Positions 43,135 to 52,298 of a stretch of 64,000 nucleotides of DNA are shown here, piece by piece (within the stretch, counting starts at the first letter, position 1; every line of letters starts with the position of its first letter). The position numbers and the translations under genes were made by a program. The notes under the pieces were generated by a model. The model made no database searches. It had not been told where the DNA came from and was given only the letters and a program-made list of their open reading frames with translations. Origin of the DNA: Sphaerimonospora sp050942215 (GTDB taxonomy: Bacteria > Actinomycetota > Actinomycetes > Streptosporangiales > Streptosporangiaceae); NCBI RefSeq assembly GCF_050942215.1, contig NZ_CP192056.1:1302001-1366000 (forward strand), written 5' to 3'.

Positions 43135-43152
43135 ATCGACGCGACGCCGTTG

Positions 43153-44112
43153 TCAGGGAACCGTGCCGAAGTGGGGGTTGCTGATCAGCCAGTCGGCGTA
43201 GCGGTGGCTGCGGGACACCGCGTCGGCGTGCGCGGCCCGGGCGTAGGCGGCGATCGTGGGGGCCACCCGCGCGGCGATCGAGTCGTGGTGCCAGCCCAGC
43301 AGGTGTCGCCAGCGCAGTGGGGCCCCGGCGAGCGGCATCATCACCAGCCCCGAGGTGAGCTGGAACGTCGCCTGGCAGAGCAGTACGGCCTTGCCGACCC
43401 CGACCAGGTGCAGGCAGGTCGCGACGTCGGACTCGTATATCGACTTCGGTATGAACCCGGAGCGGGCGCAGGCGACGACGAAGCAGTCCGAGAAGCAGCC
43501 CTCCCCGGGCACGGCCGCCCATCGCACCCCCGCGAGCTGCGACAGCTCCAGTTCCTTCGCCCCTGCGAGCGGGTGGTTCTCGGCGAGCAGGACGAAGACC
43601 GGGTCGGTGGCCACGACACTCCAGCTCATCGTCTCCGAGGGGGGCGGCGGGCTGTCGCCGCACGTTCCGATCAGGGCGAAGTCGAGCAGGCCGGCGGTCA
43701 CCATCGTGGTCAGCTCGCGCGCCGACCAGGAGGTGCGGGTGGTTACCGGTGCGCCGGGACTGTCGGCGGTGAGACGTTCGACCAGGCCGCCGAGGATGGA
43801 TCCGTTGGTGGCGCCGAGGCGGTAGCCGGGGATCTGCTCGGAGGTGTTGGCGAACCGTACCGCGTCCTCCTGGAGTTCGCGTACGGCGGGCAGCAGGACG
43901 CGGGCGCGGGACAGGACCATCTCGCCCAGCGGCGTGGGGCGGGCGCCGTTGCGGTCGCGTTCGAAAAGGGGACCCCCGAGAGAGCGCTCGATGCGCCTGA
44001 GCTGTGCGGTGAGCGAAGGCTGAGCCAGGCCGAGACGGGTCGCCGCCTTGGTGACGCTGCCGGCGTCGGCGACTTCACGCACGATCCTTAAATGACGGAG
44101 CTCCAGGTCCAT
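43153..44112 (-). CDS. LysR-family transcriptional regulator
   Basis: A 319-residue regulator with an N-terminal winged helix (1-60; LRHLRIVREVADAGSVTKAA, AQPSLTAQLRRIERSLGGPL) and a periplasmic-binding-like effector domain (about 90-300). The ATG stands 6 nt after a good -10 box, so the message is probably leaderless. It is divergent from a PLP dehydratase gene 397 bp away and upstream of the serine protease; either could be its target. The effector is unknown. Confidence 0.92.
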   Translation of the reverse strand: MDLELRHLRIVREVADAGSVTKAATRLGLAQPSLTAQLRRIERSLGGPLFERDRNGARPTPLGEMVLSRARVLLPAVRELQEDAVRFANTSEQIPGYRLGATNGSILGGLVERLTADSPGAPVTTRTSWSARELTTMVTAGLLDFALIGTCGDSPPPPSETMSWSVVATDPVFVLLAENHPLAGAKELELSQLAGVRWAAVPGEGCFSDCFVVACARSGFIPKSIYESDVATCLHLVGVGKAVLLCQATFQLTSGLVMMPLAGAPLRWRHLLGWHHDSIAARVAPTIAAYARAAHADAVSRSHRYADWLISNPHFGTVP

Positions 44113-44118
44113 ACCGGG

Positions 44119-44147
44119 AAGGTACGACTACCGTGATATACGTGCAA
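44119..44147 (-). promoter_or_regulatory. Promoter of the LysR gene
   Basis: On the minus strand TTGCAC (44147-44142) and TACCTT (44124-44119) are 17 nt apart, near consensus. The ATG begins 6 nt after the -10 box. Confidence 0.65.
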
Positions 44148-44165
44148 TCCCCGAGTTATCACCAT

Positions 44166-44178
44166 ACTTGACTCAAGT
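44166..44178. promoter_or_regulatory. Palindrome ACTTGA-C-TCAAGT
   Basis: A perfect 13-bp palindrome with one central base, 19 nt upstream of the LysR -35 box in the divergent gap. Its size suits a dimeric regulator; which one cannot be told. ACTCAAGT recurs at 63662-63669 beside the MerR gene. Confidence 0.45.
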
Positions 44179-44288
44179 CAGTCAATGCGGGCATCGTCCT
44201 CGACCGCCGTTGTTCCGCCTGATCCGGTGCGATCTCGTACTCGATCCGGGGAATCGCCGAAATCGTGATTCGTACGGCGCCGCTGTAT

Positions 44289-44348
44289 GGTTCAGCGCGG
44301 TGCGGTTCAGCGCGGTGCGGTTCAGCGCGGTGCGGTTCAGCGCGGTGC
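44289..44348 (+). repeat. Four perfect tandem copies of a 15-bp unit
   Basis: GGTTCAGCGCGGTGC is repeated four times without change at 44289, 44304, 44319 and 44334. It lies in the non-coding gap 44113-44509 between the LysR and dehydratase genes. Perfect copies imply recent slippage. Nothing else in the gap besides the promoter and palindrome is recognisable. Confidence 0.85.
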
Positions 44349-44509
44349 GGGTGCCACGGCGTATCACGGTCATGGTGAGAGTGGTCTGACCCCGGAGAAG
44401 GGGCGGCGGGCCCGGCGTGAACCTCTCCGCCGGGTCATGGTGGACTCCCTCGGCTCCCGGCCCGCGCTGGGTGTGGACTCGAGCCGGGCGGACCGTCAGG
44501 CTGGGCGGC

Positions 44510-45454
44510 ATGACCGATCTCCGTGACGTGCTGGCGGCTCGGCGGCTCATCGCCGGGTACCTCCCGCAGACCCCGATGTGGTCCTACCCCGTGCTCGACG
44601 CCGCGGTCGGAGCCGAGGTCTTCGTCAAGCATGAGAACGTGCAGCCCACCGGGGCCTTCAAGGTGCGCGGCGGGATCAACCTGCTCGCCCGGATGCCGGA
44701 CCGCTCCCGCGGGGTTCTCACCTACTCGACCGGCAACCACGCCCAGTCCATCGCGTACGCCGCCCGGTTGTACGGCGTGGCGTGCTCGATCGTCATGCCG
44801 GAGAACCCGAACCCCGCCAAGGTCGCCGCGGTCGAGGCGCTGGGCGCCACCGTGGAGATCACCGGAGCGACCATGGTCGAGGCCGCCGGGCACGCCGCCG
44901 CCCTCGCGGGCCGTACCGGCATGCGGCTGATCAGCCCCGCCGACGAGCCCGACATCATCGCCGGGGTGGGCACGCTCTACTTCGAGGTTCTCACCGCGCG
45001 GCCGGATCTCGACGCGGTCGTCGTCCCGGTCGGCAGCGGGACCGGCGCGGCGGCGGCGTGCCTGGTGGCGCGTGCGCTGGCACCGGGCTGCCAGGTGATC
45101 GCGGTCCAGTCGGCGCAGGCTCCGGCCGCCCACGACTCCTGGCGGCTGGGGGAGCTGGTCGAGCGGCCCATGAAGACCGTCGTGGACGGCCTCGCCACCG
45201 GGTCGGCCTTCGCCACGCCCCAGGCCGTGATGCGCGATGGTCTGGCCGATTTCGTGCTGGTCCCCGACGAGGAGATCACGCGGGCGCAGCGGATGCTGCT
45301 CACCGCGGCGCACACCCTGGCCGAGGGCGCGGGGGCCGCCGCCCTGGCGGCGCTGCTGGCCCGGCGTGAGCGGTTCGCCGGGCGCAGGGTCGCCGTCATC
45401 TGCACCGGGGCCAACGCGGGACCGGCCGAACTCGCCCGGCTTCTCGCCGCCTGA
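44510..45454 (+). CDS. Threonine/serine dehydratase-family PLP enzyme
   Basis: A 314-residue fold-type II PLP protein that deaminates a hydroxy-amino acid to a keto acid. The PLP lysine is in PTGAFKVRGG; the substrate asparagine loop is STGNHAQSIAYA; the phosphate loop is VPVGSGTGAAA. No C-terminal regulatory ACT domain is present, so it is of the short, catabolic or serine-racemase-like type. ATG 44510 opens the family N-terminus; a longer in-frame start was rejected. The ribosome site is poor. Confidence 0.87.
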   Translation: MTDLRDVLAARRLIAGYLPQTPMWSYPVLDAAVGAEVFVKHENVQPTGAFKVRGGINLLARMPDRSRGVLTYSTGNHAQSIAYAARLYGVACSIVMPENPNPAKVAAVEALGATVEITGATMVEAAGHAAALAGRTGMRLISPADEPDIIAGVGTLYFEVLTARPDLDAVVVPVGSGTGAAAACLVARALAPGCQVIAVQSAQAPAAHDSWRLGELVERPMKTVVDGLATGSAFATPQAVMRDGLADFVLVPDEEITRAQRMLLTAAHTLAEGAGAAALAALLARRERFAGRRVAVICTGANAGPAELARLLAA

Positions 45455-45567
45455 TTTCCCCGAAGAGCAGAGGTGTGGTTAGCCAACTGTGACGAACGGC
45501 AACTAACCTGGGTCGCCGTTCGTCGGGATAGGTGCTGACACTTTCCCGGTTTGGCCATGGAGGACGG

Positions 45568-47397
45568 ATGTATCCCCCGCACCAGCAGAAGCGCCGCCGG
45601 AGCTTCGCACCGTTCATTGTCGCGATCATCCTCGCCGGCGCGCTCATCGTGGGGTTACGGCTGTTCTTCGGGGGAACCGGCGGAACCGGCGGGAGCGGCG
45701 CGGGCGGTGATGACGGGGACGGCGGACGCCGGGCCTGTGCGGACGGCGGCGTGACGCTGACCGTGGCCGTGTCCAGCGAGAAGGCGGAGCTCCTCCGCAA
45801 GATGGCCAGGGCGTACAGCGGGCGCGAGGTGGACGGCCGCTGCGTCGACGTGGTGGTCGGCTCCAAGGCGTCCGGCGAGGCGATGCAGGCGCTGGCCCGC
45901 GGCTGGGACGAGCGGGTGGACGGGCCGAGGCCCGACGTGTGGACGCCCGCCAGCGCCGGCTGGATCAGCCTGCTCCAGCGGCGGGCCGAGGAGGGTGACC
46001 GGGCCGGCCTCGTCGCGGCGGAGAACCCGACGATCGCCAAGTCCCCCCTGGTGATCGCGATGCCCGAGCCGATGGCCGAGGCGCTCGGCTGGCCGGCCAA
46101 GAAGATCGGCTGGTCGGACGTGCTGGATCTCGCCAACGACCCGAAGGGGTGGGCGAAGTACGACCACCCGGAGTGGGGCGCCTTCCGCCTCGGCAAGACC
46201 AACCCGAACTTCTCCACATCCGGCCTCAACGCGACGATCGGCGCCTATTTCGCCGCGACCGGGCTGTCCGGCGACCTCTCGGACGGTGATGTGCGCGCCG
46301 GGCGCACCCGCGCCTTCGTGAAGGGCGTCGAGCGGTCGATCGTCCACTACGGCGACACCACGCTGACGTTCCTGTCGAACCTGCAGAACGCCGACGACTC
46401 CGGCGCCGCGATGTCGTACGTCTCCGCCGTCGCCGTCGAGGAGAAGTCGGTGTGGGACTACAACCAGGGCAACCCGACCGGCGACCCGGCGACCCTCGGC
46501 AAGCACGCCAAGCCCAGGGTTCCGCTCGTGGCGATCTACCCGAAGGAGGGCACGCTCTTCTCGGACCATCCGTACGCCGTGCTGTCCTGGACGGAGGACG
46601 ACAAGAAGGCGGCCGCCGCCGATTTCCTGAAATATCTGCAGTCGCCGGACCAGCAGGACGAGTTCGCCAAGTACGCCTTCCGCTCCTTCGAGGGCAAGCC
46701 GGGCGAGCTGATCACCAAGGCCAACGGCCTCGACCCCAAAGAGCCCGCGACGACGCTGAGCGTGCCGGCGCCCAATGTGCTGGACCGGATCCTGAAGAGC
46801 TGGGCCGAGCTGCGCAAACCCGCCAATGTGCTGCTGGTCCTCGACGTCTCGGGCTCCATGGGCGCCGAGGTGCCCGGCACCGGCAAGACCAAGCTCGACC
46901 TGGCCAAGCAGGCGGCGATCAACGCGTTGCCGCAGTTCGGCCCGAACGACAGCGTCGGATTGTGGATGTTCTCCCTCAAGCAGGACGGCAACAAGGATCA
47001 CCGCGAGCTGGTGCCGATGGGCCGGGGGAACCAGAGCCGGCTGAAGAGCCGGATCTCCGGCCTCATCGCGAACGGCGGCACCGGCCTGTACGACACCGCG
47101 CTCGCGTCCTACGAGCACGTGCTCCAGAGGCAGAGCGGCGAGGCGATCAACGCGGTGGTCTTCCTCACCGACGGCAGGAACGAGGACAACAACTCGATCA
47201 CCCTGGACGACCTCCTCGCCGAGCTGCACAAGGAGGCCGGGCAGGAGACGGTCCGGATGTTCACGATCGCGTACGGCGCCGACGCCGACCTCGGGGTGCT
47301 GCGGCAGATCTCGCAGACCACCGACGCGGCGGCCTACGATTCACGCAAGCCGGGAAGCATCGACCAGGTGTTCACCGCAGTGATCTCCAACTTCTGA
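45568..47397 (+). CDS. Membrane-anchored protein with solute-binding and VWA domains
   Basis: A 609-residue protein with an N-terminal anchor helix (FAPFIVAIILAGALIVGL, about 13-31) and a Gly-rich spacer. A type 2 periplasmic solute-binding fold (about 58-400; VTLTVAVSSEKAELLRKM) is followed by a von Willebrand A domain (about 417-605). The metal site is intact: DVSGS at Asp426/Ser428/Ser430, the Thr in GGTGLYD and the Asp in FLTDGRNED. GGAGG stands 5 nt before the ATG. It is followed 13 nt later by a coiled-coil membrane protein on the same strand, suggesting a two-protein surface complex. Ligand unknown. Confidence 0.9.
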   Translation: MYPPHQQKRRRSFAPFIVAIILAGALIVGLRLFFGGTGGTGGSGAGGDDGDGGRRACADGGVTLTVAVSSEKAELLRKMARAYSGREVDGRCVDVVVGSKASGEAMQALARGWDERVDGPRPDVWTPASAGWISLLQRRAEEGDRAGLVAAENPTIAKSPLVIAMPEPMAEALGWPAKKIGWSDVLDLANDPKGWAKYDHPEWGAFRLGKTNPNFSTSGLNATIGAYFAATGLSGDLSDGDVRAGRTRAFVKGVERSIVHYGDTTLTFLSNLQNADDSGAAMSYVSAVAVEEKSVWDYNQGNPTGDPATLGKHAKPRVPLVAIYPKEGTLFSDHPYAVLSWTEDDKKAAAADFLKYLQSPDQQDEFAKYAFRSFEGKPGELITKANGLDPKEPATTLSVPAPNVLDRILKSWAELRKPANVLLVLDVSGSMGAEVPGTGKTKLDLAKQAAINALPQFGPNDSVGLWMFSLKQDGNKDHRELVPMGRGNQSRLKSRISGLIANGGTGLYDTALASYEHVLQRQSGEAINAVVFLTDGRNEDNNSITLDDLLAELHKEAGQETVRMFTIAYGADADLGVLRQISQTTDAAAYDSRKPGSIDQVFTAVISNF

Positions 47398-47410
47398 GCC
47401 GGAGCCGCAC

Positions 47411-48160
47411 GTGTCCCGCTTCAGTGAAGAACTCCGCGACCCCTGGGCGCTGCTCCTGGGCGCCACGGCGGGCGGCGTGGCCTGGGCCGTCACCGTGCAT
47501 CCGATCGGCGCGGTCGTCGTCGGCGTCGCCGTCTGGCTCGTCAAGGCGTTCGCCTCGGCCTGGCAGTCGACCGGGGCGGGCGGCCACGACGAACCGGAGG
47601 AGCTTCCGATCGCCAGGGGCAGTGTGGAGGAGGGATGGCTGCGGCGGGCCGAGCGGGCGGCCGGGACGTTCGCCGACCTGACCGCCTCGATGCGCGGGCA
47701 GATCCTGCTCGACCGGATCGCCGCGATGCGGCCCCAGGTGGACGACACGGTGGCGACGCTGCGCCGGCTGGCCGGTCATGCGACGGTGACCGGCTCTGCG
47801 CTCGCCCGCTTCGACCCTCGGTTCCTGCATCAGGAGCGTGAACGGCTCACCCGCGCCAGGATGTCGGCCCATGCCGGGGTCGCCGGGGAGCTGGACCGGT
47901 CGATCGCATCGCTGGCGGCGCAGCAGGAGGTGTACGACCGGGTGTCGGGCGCGCGGCAGCGGCTGCTGGCTCGGCTCGAGTCCGGGGCGATCAGCCTGGA
48001 GGGCCTGGTCGCCCGGGCCGTGGAGATCTCCACGATCGCGGCCACCTCGTCCGGGCCCGAGGGCGGCATGAGGGCGCTCGAAGACCTCACTTCGGAGCTG
48101 GAGCTCACCCGGCAGAGCCTGCGCGAGGTCGAGGAGTCCACCCGGGGCGACCTCGGCTGA
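47411..48160 (+). CDS. Coiled-coil membrane protein, partner of the VWA protein
   Basis: A 249-residue protein. Two short hydrophobic segments lie near the N-terminus (WALLLGATAGGVAWAV and GAVVVGVAVWLVKAF, 12-47). A long, mostly helical and charged region follows (about 70-249) with heptad-like spacing (LDRSIASLAAQQEVYDRVSG, TSELELTRQSLREVEES). The GTG start follows the VWA gene by 13 nt. I do not recognise a named family; the gene order argues that it acts with the solute-binding/VWA protein. Confidence 0.78.
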   Translation: MSRFSEELRDPWALLLGATAGGVAWAVTVHPIGAVVVGVAVWLVKAFASAWQSTGAGGHDEPEELPIARGSVEEGWLRRAERAAGTFADLTASMRGQILLDRIAAMRPQVDDTVATLRRLAGHATVTGSALARFDPRFLHQERERLTRARMSAHAGVAGELDRSIASLAAQQEVYDRVSGARQRLLARLESGAISLEGLVARAVEISTIAATSSGPEGGMRALEDLTSELELTRQSLREVEESTRGDLG

Positions 48161-48200
48161 GCTCCGGTCAGCCCCGACGCACGCCTCGTGGGCACGACTG

Positions 48201-48215
48201 TGAAAATTTCAGGCG
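48201..48215 (+). promoter_or_regulatory. TGAAAATTTCAGGCG element upstream of the pectate lyase
   Basis: It matches the element at 7883-7897 except for one base; the core GAAAATTTC is near-palindromic. It sits 240 nt before the TTG start. Two GTTCATG copies 13 nt apart (48335, 48348) lie nearer the gene. Confidence 0.35.
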
Positions 48216-48455
48216 TCACGGCGGCCCCGACCGGCTTCTACAGGGGAAAATCCCGCTCCGCCCGGGGCGTACGGCCATGGCGGGAAACAGTGCTTGACCG
48301 GGCCGGTGGGAATCCGTAGCTTACGGGTGTTCCTGTTCATGGATATCGTTCATGTCCGTGAACACCATCGCTTGCGGGACCAGGGCGGGCCGTCTCCCCA
48401 CGGCCCAGGCCACACCCCGGTCAGGGGTCCTGCCCAACATGCGAGGAGTTCGGCT

Positions 48456-49721
48456 TTGAGAAGGAGAAGCAGAACTTTGGCCGGGGCGATCGGCACGATC
48501 ACCGCGGCCGTCACCGTGGCGATCGGTCTGACAGGCGGGGCGAACGCGGCCGCGCCGGGTCCCGGAGCCTACCGGCTGGTCAACGCCAACAGCGGGCTGT
48601 GCCTGACCGTTCCCGGCGGCAGCACCTCGAACGGCGTGCAGCTCGTGCAGTCGGGCTGCAGTGGCTCGTCCACGCAGGTGTGGATGCTCTCGTCCCAGGG
48701 CAGCGGTTTCCGGCTCGTGGCCGGGAACAGCGGCCTGTGCGCCGGAGTCAAGGACGCATCGACCTCGGCGGGCAAGGCCGTACAGCAGCAGTACTGCACC
48801 GGAGCCTCGTCGCAGACCTGGGAGATCGTGGCGGCGAGCAGGGACTATCACGTCGTCAACGCGAACAGCGACAAGTGCCTGAACATCAAGGACAGCTCCA
48901 CCTCCTCGGGGGCGCTGGTCCAGCAGAACTCCTGCGACTCCGTGACCAGCAAGAGCTGGGCGCTCCAGCCGGCCGGATCCGTTCCCCCCGCCACCCCGAC
49001 CCCCACGCCCACGCCGACCACCCAGCCGCCCTCCGGCTGGCCCTCGCCGAACGGCCAGCAGGCGGTCACCAGCACGATCGCCGTCTCGGGGACCGTCGAC
49101 GGCGGCATGAAGCGCTACTACGCCTCCGGCGACATGGGTGACGGCGGCCAGAGCGAGAGCCAGGACCCGATCTTCGAGCTGGCCAACGGCGCCACGCTGA
49201 AGAACGTCATCATCGGCTCTCCGGGCGCCGACGGCGTCCACTGCCTGGGCACCTGCACACTGCAGAACGTCTGGTGGGAGGACGTCGGCGAGGACGCCGC
49301 CACGCTCAAGGGCTCCTCGTCCTCCCAGACGATGACCATCGACGGCGGCGGTGCCAGGAAGGCCTCCGACAAGGTGTTCCAGCACAACGGCCCCGGCACG
49401 ATGATCATCAGGAATTTCCAGGTGCAGGACTTCGGCAAGCTCTACCGCGCCTGCGGCAACTGCTCGAGCTCCTACCAGCGCCACGTCGTGATGTCGAACA
49501 TCGTGGCGACCTCCCCGGGCAAGGCGCTGGCGGGCATCAACACCAACTGGGGCGACACCGCGCGGTTCTCCGGCATCACGATCGTGAACGACCCGAACCA
49601 CAAGATCGTGATCTGTGAGAAGTACAAGGGCGTGCCGAAGGGCAGCGAGCCGAGCAAGATCGGCGAAGGCGCCGACGGCGTCAACTGCCTCTACTCCGGC
49701 TCGGACATCACCTACAGGTAG
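48456..49721 (+). CDS. Secreted pectate lyase (PL3) with N-terminal ricin-type lectin domain
   Basis: A 421-residue exported enzyme. TTG 48456 was chosen because GAGGAG stands 7 nt upstream and it opens a twin-basic signal peptide (LRRRSRTLAGAIGT, cleaved near ANAAAPG). Residues about 32-175 form a ricin B-type beta-trefoil (three QxW-like repeats, TQVWML, SQTWEI, SKSWAL). A Thr-Pro linker follows (178-195), then a family 3 pectate lyase beta-helix (about 198-421; NVIIGSPGADGVHC, VWWEDVGEDAATLKG). It cleaves polygalacturonate by beta-elimination; the lectin part probably binds plant polysaccharide. Several cysteine pairs suggest disulfides. Confidence 0.93.
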   Translation: MRRRSRTLAGAIGTITAAVTVAIGLTGGANAAAPGPGAYRLVNANSGLCLTVPGGSTSNGVQLVQSGCSGSSTQVWMLSSQGSGFRLVAGNSGLCAGVKDASTSAGKAVQQQYCTGASSQTWEIVAASRDYHVVNANSDKCLNIKDSSTSSGALVQQNSCDSVTSKSWALQPAGSVPPATPTPTPTPTTQPPSGWPSPNGQQAVTSTIAVSGTVDGGMKRYYASGDMGDGGQSESQDPIFELANGATLKNVIIGSPGADGVHCLGTCTLQNVWWEDVGEDAATLKGSSSSQTMTIDGGGARKASDKVFQHNGPGTMIIRNFQVQDFGKLYRACGNCSSSYQRHVVMSNIVATSPGKALAGINTNWGDTARFSGITIVNDPNHKIVICEKYKGVPKGSEPSKIGEGADGVNCLYSGSDITYR

Positions 49722-49754
49722 TCCACCGGCCGGAGTCGACGGCATGACCTGACC

Positions 49755-49786
49755 AGGGCCCGGCGGTTCCCCCACCGCCGGGCCCT
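49755..49786. terminator. Bidirectional hairpin between pectate lyase and hutI
   Basis: AGGGCCCGGCGGT (49755-49767) and ACCGCCGGGCCCT (49774-49786) form a perfect 13-bp stem with a 6-nt loop between convergent genes. Confidence 0.85.
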
Positions 49787-49791
49787 CCTCG

Positions 49792-50955
49792 TCAGCCCGG
49801 CCCGTCGAGCGCGCGCACCAGGGGGACCCCGGGCCGGTACGGAATGTGCAGATGGCTGGGTGCGTCCAGGAGCGCGAGGTCGGCCCGGCGGCCGGGTGCG
49901 ACGACCCCGACGTCGTCCCGGCGCAGTGCGATGGCGCCACCCGCCGTGGCGGCCCACAGCGCCTCCGCCGGGGTCATCCGCATCTCTCGTACGGCGAGGG
50001 CCACGACGAACGGCATCGACGAGGTGTAGCAGGAGCCCGGATTGCAGTCGGTGGCCAGCGCGACCGTCACCCCGGCGTCGAGCAGCCGCCGGGCGTCGGG
50101 ATAGGGCGACCGGGTCGAGAACTCGACCCCGGGCAGCAGGGTCGCGACCGTGTCGCCGCCGGCGAGGGCCGACACGTCGGCGTCGGTCAGGTGCGTGCAG
50201 TGGTCGACGCTCGCGGCGCCGAGCTCGACGGCGAGCCGCACACCCGGCCCGGCCGACAGCTGGTTGCCGTGCACCCGGAGGGCGAGCCCGGCGTCCCGTC
50301 CGGCCGTGAGGATCTCCCGGGTCTCGTCTGCGTCGAACGCGTGCGGGCTGGCGGGCTCGCAGAAGACGTCGATCCAGCGGGCGTGCGGCGCACAGGCCGT
50401 GAGCATCTCCCCGGTCACCAGCCGCACGTAGTCGTCCCGGTCCGTCCCGGCGGGCACGACGTGCGCCCCGAGGAAGGTCGTCTCCGGTGTGACCTCACCG
50501 GCCAGGCGCAGCGCACGCACCTCGTCGGCGACCGTGAGTCCGTACCCGCTCTTGACCTCGACCGTGGTCGTGCCCTGCGCGCGCATCTCCGCGATCCGCT
50601 CGCCGAGCGACGCCCGCAGCTCGGCGTCGCCAGCGGCCCGGGTGGCGGCGACCGTCGTGGCGATCCCCCCGCCGTCGTACCGGGTGCCCGCCATCCGCGC
50701 GGCGAACTCGGCGGCCCGGTCTCCGGCGAAGACCAGGTGGGCGTGGGAGTCGACGAAGCCGGGGATGACCGCTCGGCCGCCCAGGTCGCGCCGCCGGTCC
50801 GCGTCGGGGGCGCGCGAGGCCTGGCCGACCCAGGCGACGCGCCCGCCCTCGACGACCAGCGCGGCGTCCCGGAGCAGGCCGAGTGGCGAGCCGTCGCCGA
50901 CGGACGGGTCGTTGGTCACCAGTTCGGCGACGCCGGTGAGCAGAGTGGCGGTCAT
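49792..50955 (-). CDS. hutI: Imidazolonepropionase
   Basis: A 387-residue metal-dependent amidohydrolase opening the imidazolone ring to formiminoglutamate, step three of histidine breakdown. Metal ligands are in GFVDSHAHLVFAGDR (HxH), RVHGNQLSAG and ALATDCNPGSCYTSSMPF. VEVKSGYGLTVADEVRALR is the substrate block. ATG 50955 overlaps the hutF stop (ATGA). It is the last gene of the hut operon and ends 5 nt from the shared terminator. Confidence 0.95.
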   Translation of the reverse strand: MTATLLTGVAELVTNDPSVGDGSPLGLLRDAALVVEGGRVAWVGQASRAPDADRRRDLGGRAVIPGFVDSHAHLVFAGDRAAEFAARMAGTRYDGGGIATTVAATRAAGDAELRASLGERIAEMRAQGTTTVEVKSGYGLTVADEVRALRLAGEVTPETTFLGAHVVPAGTDRDDYVRLVTGEMLTACAPHARWIDVFCEPASPHAFDADETREILTAGRDAGLALRVHGNQLSAGPGVRLAVELGAASVDHCTHLTDADVSALAGGDTVATLLPGVEFSTRSPYPDARRLLDAGVTVALATDCNPGSCYTSSMPFVVALAVREMRMTPAEALWAATAGGAIALRRDDVGVVAPGRRADLALLDAPSHLHIPYRPGVPLVRALDGPG

Positions 50956-52298
50956 CCGTTCTCCCACAGGGGTTCGACCGCGGCCTTCAGCAGGGCGGCG
51001 ACGTCGCCCAGGACGTGCCGTCCCGCCGCGACGACGACGCGCCCGTCGACGATGACGGTGTCGACGTCGGCGGCGGTGGCGGCGAAGACCACCTGGCCGG
51101 GGGCGATCCCGGCGGTACGCGGGGTGTCCAGCCGCACGGCGACGAGGTCGGCCCGGGCGCCCGGCTCCAGCCGGCCCGCGTCCGGCCAGCCGAGACCGTC
51201 GTGGGCGGTCGCGGCGCCGAGCAGGTCGCCCGGGGTGAATCGGCCGCGCCGCAGTGTGCGCAGCCGCTCGTGCATCTCCAGCGCGCGTGCCTCCTCCAGC
51301 AGGTCGATGACCGCGTGCTGGTCGGAGCCCAGCGACAGCGCAGCCCCGGCGTCCCGCAGTTCGCGTGCGGGGCCGATGCCGTCGGCGAGGTCGCGCTCGG
51401 TGGTCGGGCACAGGCACGCCGTCGTACGGCTCCGCCCGAGGGCCGCGATGTCCGCCTCCGTCAGATGGGTGGCGTGCACGGCGGTCGTCATCGGGCCGAG
51501 CAGGCCCTCGGCATCGAGCAGCCCTGTGGGGGTGAGGCCGTAGTAGCCCTCGCACGCGGCGTTCTCCGCCGGCTGCTCGGACAGGTGCACGTGCAGCGGC
51601 CGACCCGCCGCGGTGTCCCGCACGCCCGCCAGGGCCTCCCGGGGGACCGCGCGTACCGAGTGCGCCGCGACCCCGACGCGCATGCCCGCCGACGGCTTCA
51701 GCCCGGCGACGCGGCCGGCCCAGCTCTCGACGTCGCCGTCGCCGTACCTCCGCTGCGGCCCGTCCGGCGGCGAATGCCCCTCCGGCGTCAGGCCGCCCGC
51801 GAGGTAGAGCGTGTCGAGCAGCGTCAGTCTGATCCCGGCCTCGGCCGCCGCCTGCCGCAGCGCCTCGCCCATGGCGTTGCGGTCGTCGTACGGCGTGCCG
51901 TCCGGGCCGTGATGCAGGTAGTGGAACTCCCCGACGCAGGTGATCCCCGCGAGTGCCATCTCCGCGTACGTCGCCCGCGCCAGGGCGAGATAGCCGTCCG
52001 GGTCGAGCCGCCGCGCCACGCCGTACATGCGCTCGCGCCAGCTCCAGAAGTCGCCGCCCCGGTCGTGGGTGCGACCGCGCAGCGCCCGGTGGAAGGCGTG
52101 GCTGTGCGCGTTGGCCAGGCCGGGCAGCACGATGCCCGGCAGGCGGCGCGCCGCACCCGCCGCCGCGCCGCCGGGGGAGCCGCCGGTGCCGTCCGGGTGG
52201 ACGGCCGTGAACCGGCCGTCCTCGATCTCGAAGACGACGTCCCGGGCCGGCCCGCCGGGGAGCCAGGCGTACGGCGCATGCCAGCGCGTCGCGCTCAC
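50952..52298 (-). CDS. hutF: Formimidoylglutamate deiminase
   Basis: A 448-residue amidohydrolase converting formiminoglutamate to N-formylglutamate plus ammonia. The zinc ligands are in GLANAHSHAFHRAL, and VGEFHYLHHGPDGTPY, VAAHSVRAVPREAL and SLGSDQHAVIDLLEEARALE fit HutF. Its presence shows that the organism uses the five-step hut route through formylglutamate, not the direct HutG formiminoglutamase. It overlaps its neighbours by 4 nt on both sides. Confidence 0.94.
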   Translation of the reverse strand: MSATRWHAPYAWLPGGPARDVVFEIEDGRFTAVHPDGTGGSPGGAAAGAARRLPGIVLPGLANAHSHAFHRALRGRTHDRGGDFWSWRERMYGVARRLDPDGYLALARATYAEMALAGITCVGEFHYLHHGPDGTPYDDRNAMGEALRQAAAEAGIRLTLLDTLYLAGGLTPEGHSPPDGPQRRYGDGDVESWAGRVAGLKPSAGMRVGVAAHSVRAVPREALAGVRDTAAGRPLHVHLSEQPAENAACEGYYGLTPTGLLDAEGLLGPMTTAVHATHLTEADIAALGRSRTTACLCPTTERDLADGIGPARELRDAGAALSLGSDQHAVIDLLEEARALEMHERLRTLRRGRFTPGDLLGAATAHDGLGWPDAGRLEPGARADLVAVRLDTPRTAGIAPGQVVFAATAADVDTVIVDGRVVVAAGRHVLGDVAALLKAAVEPLWENG

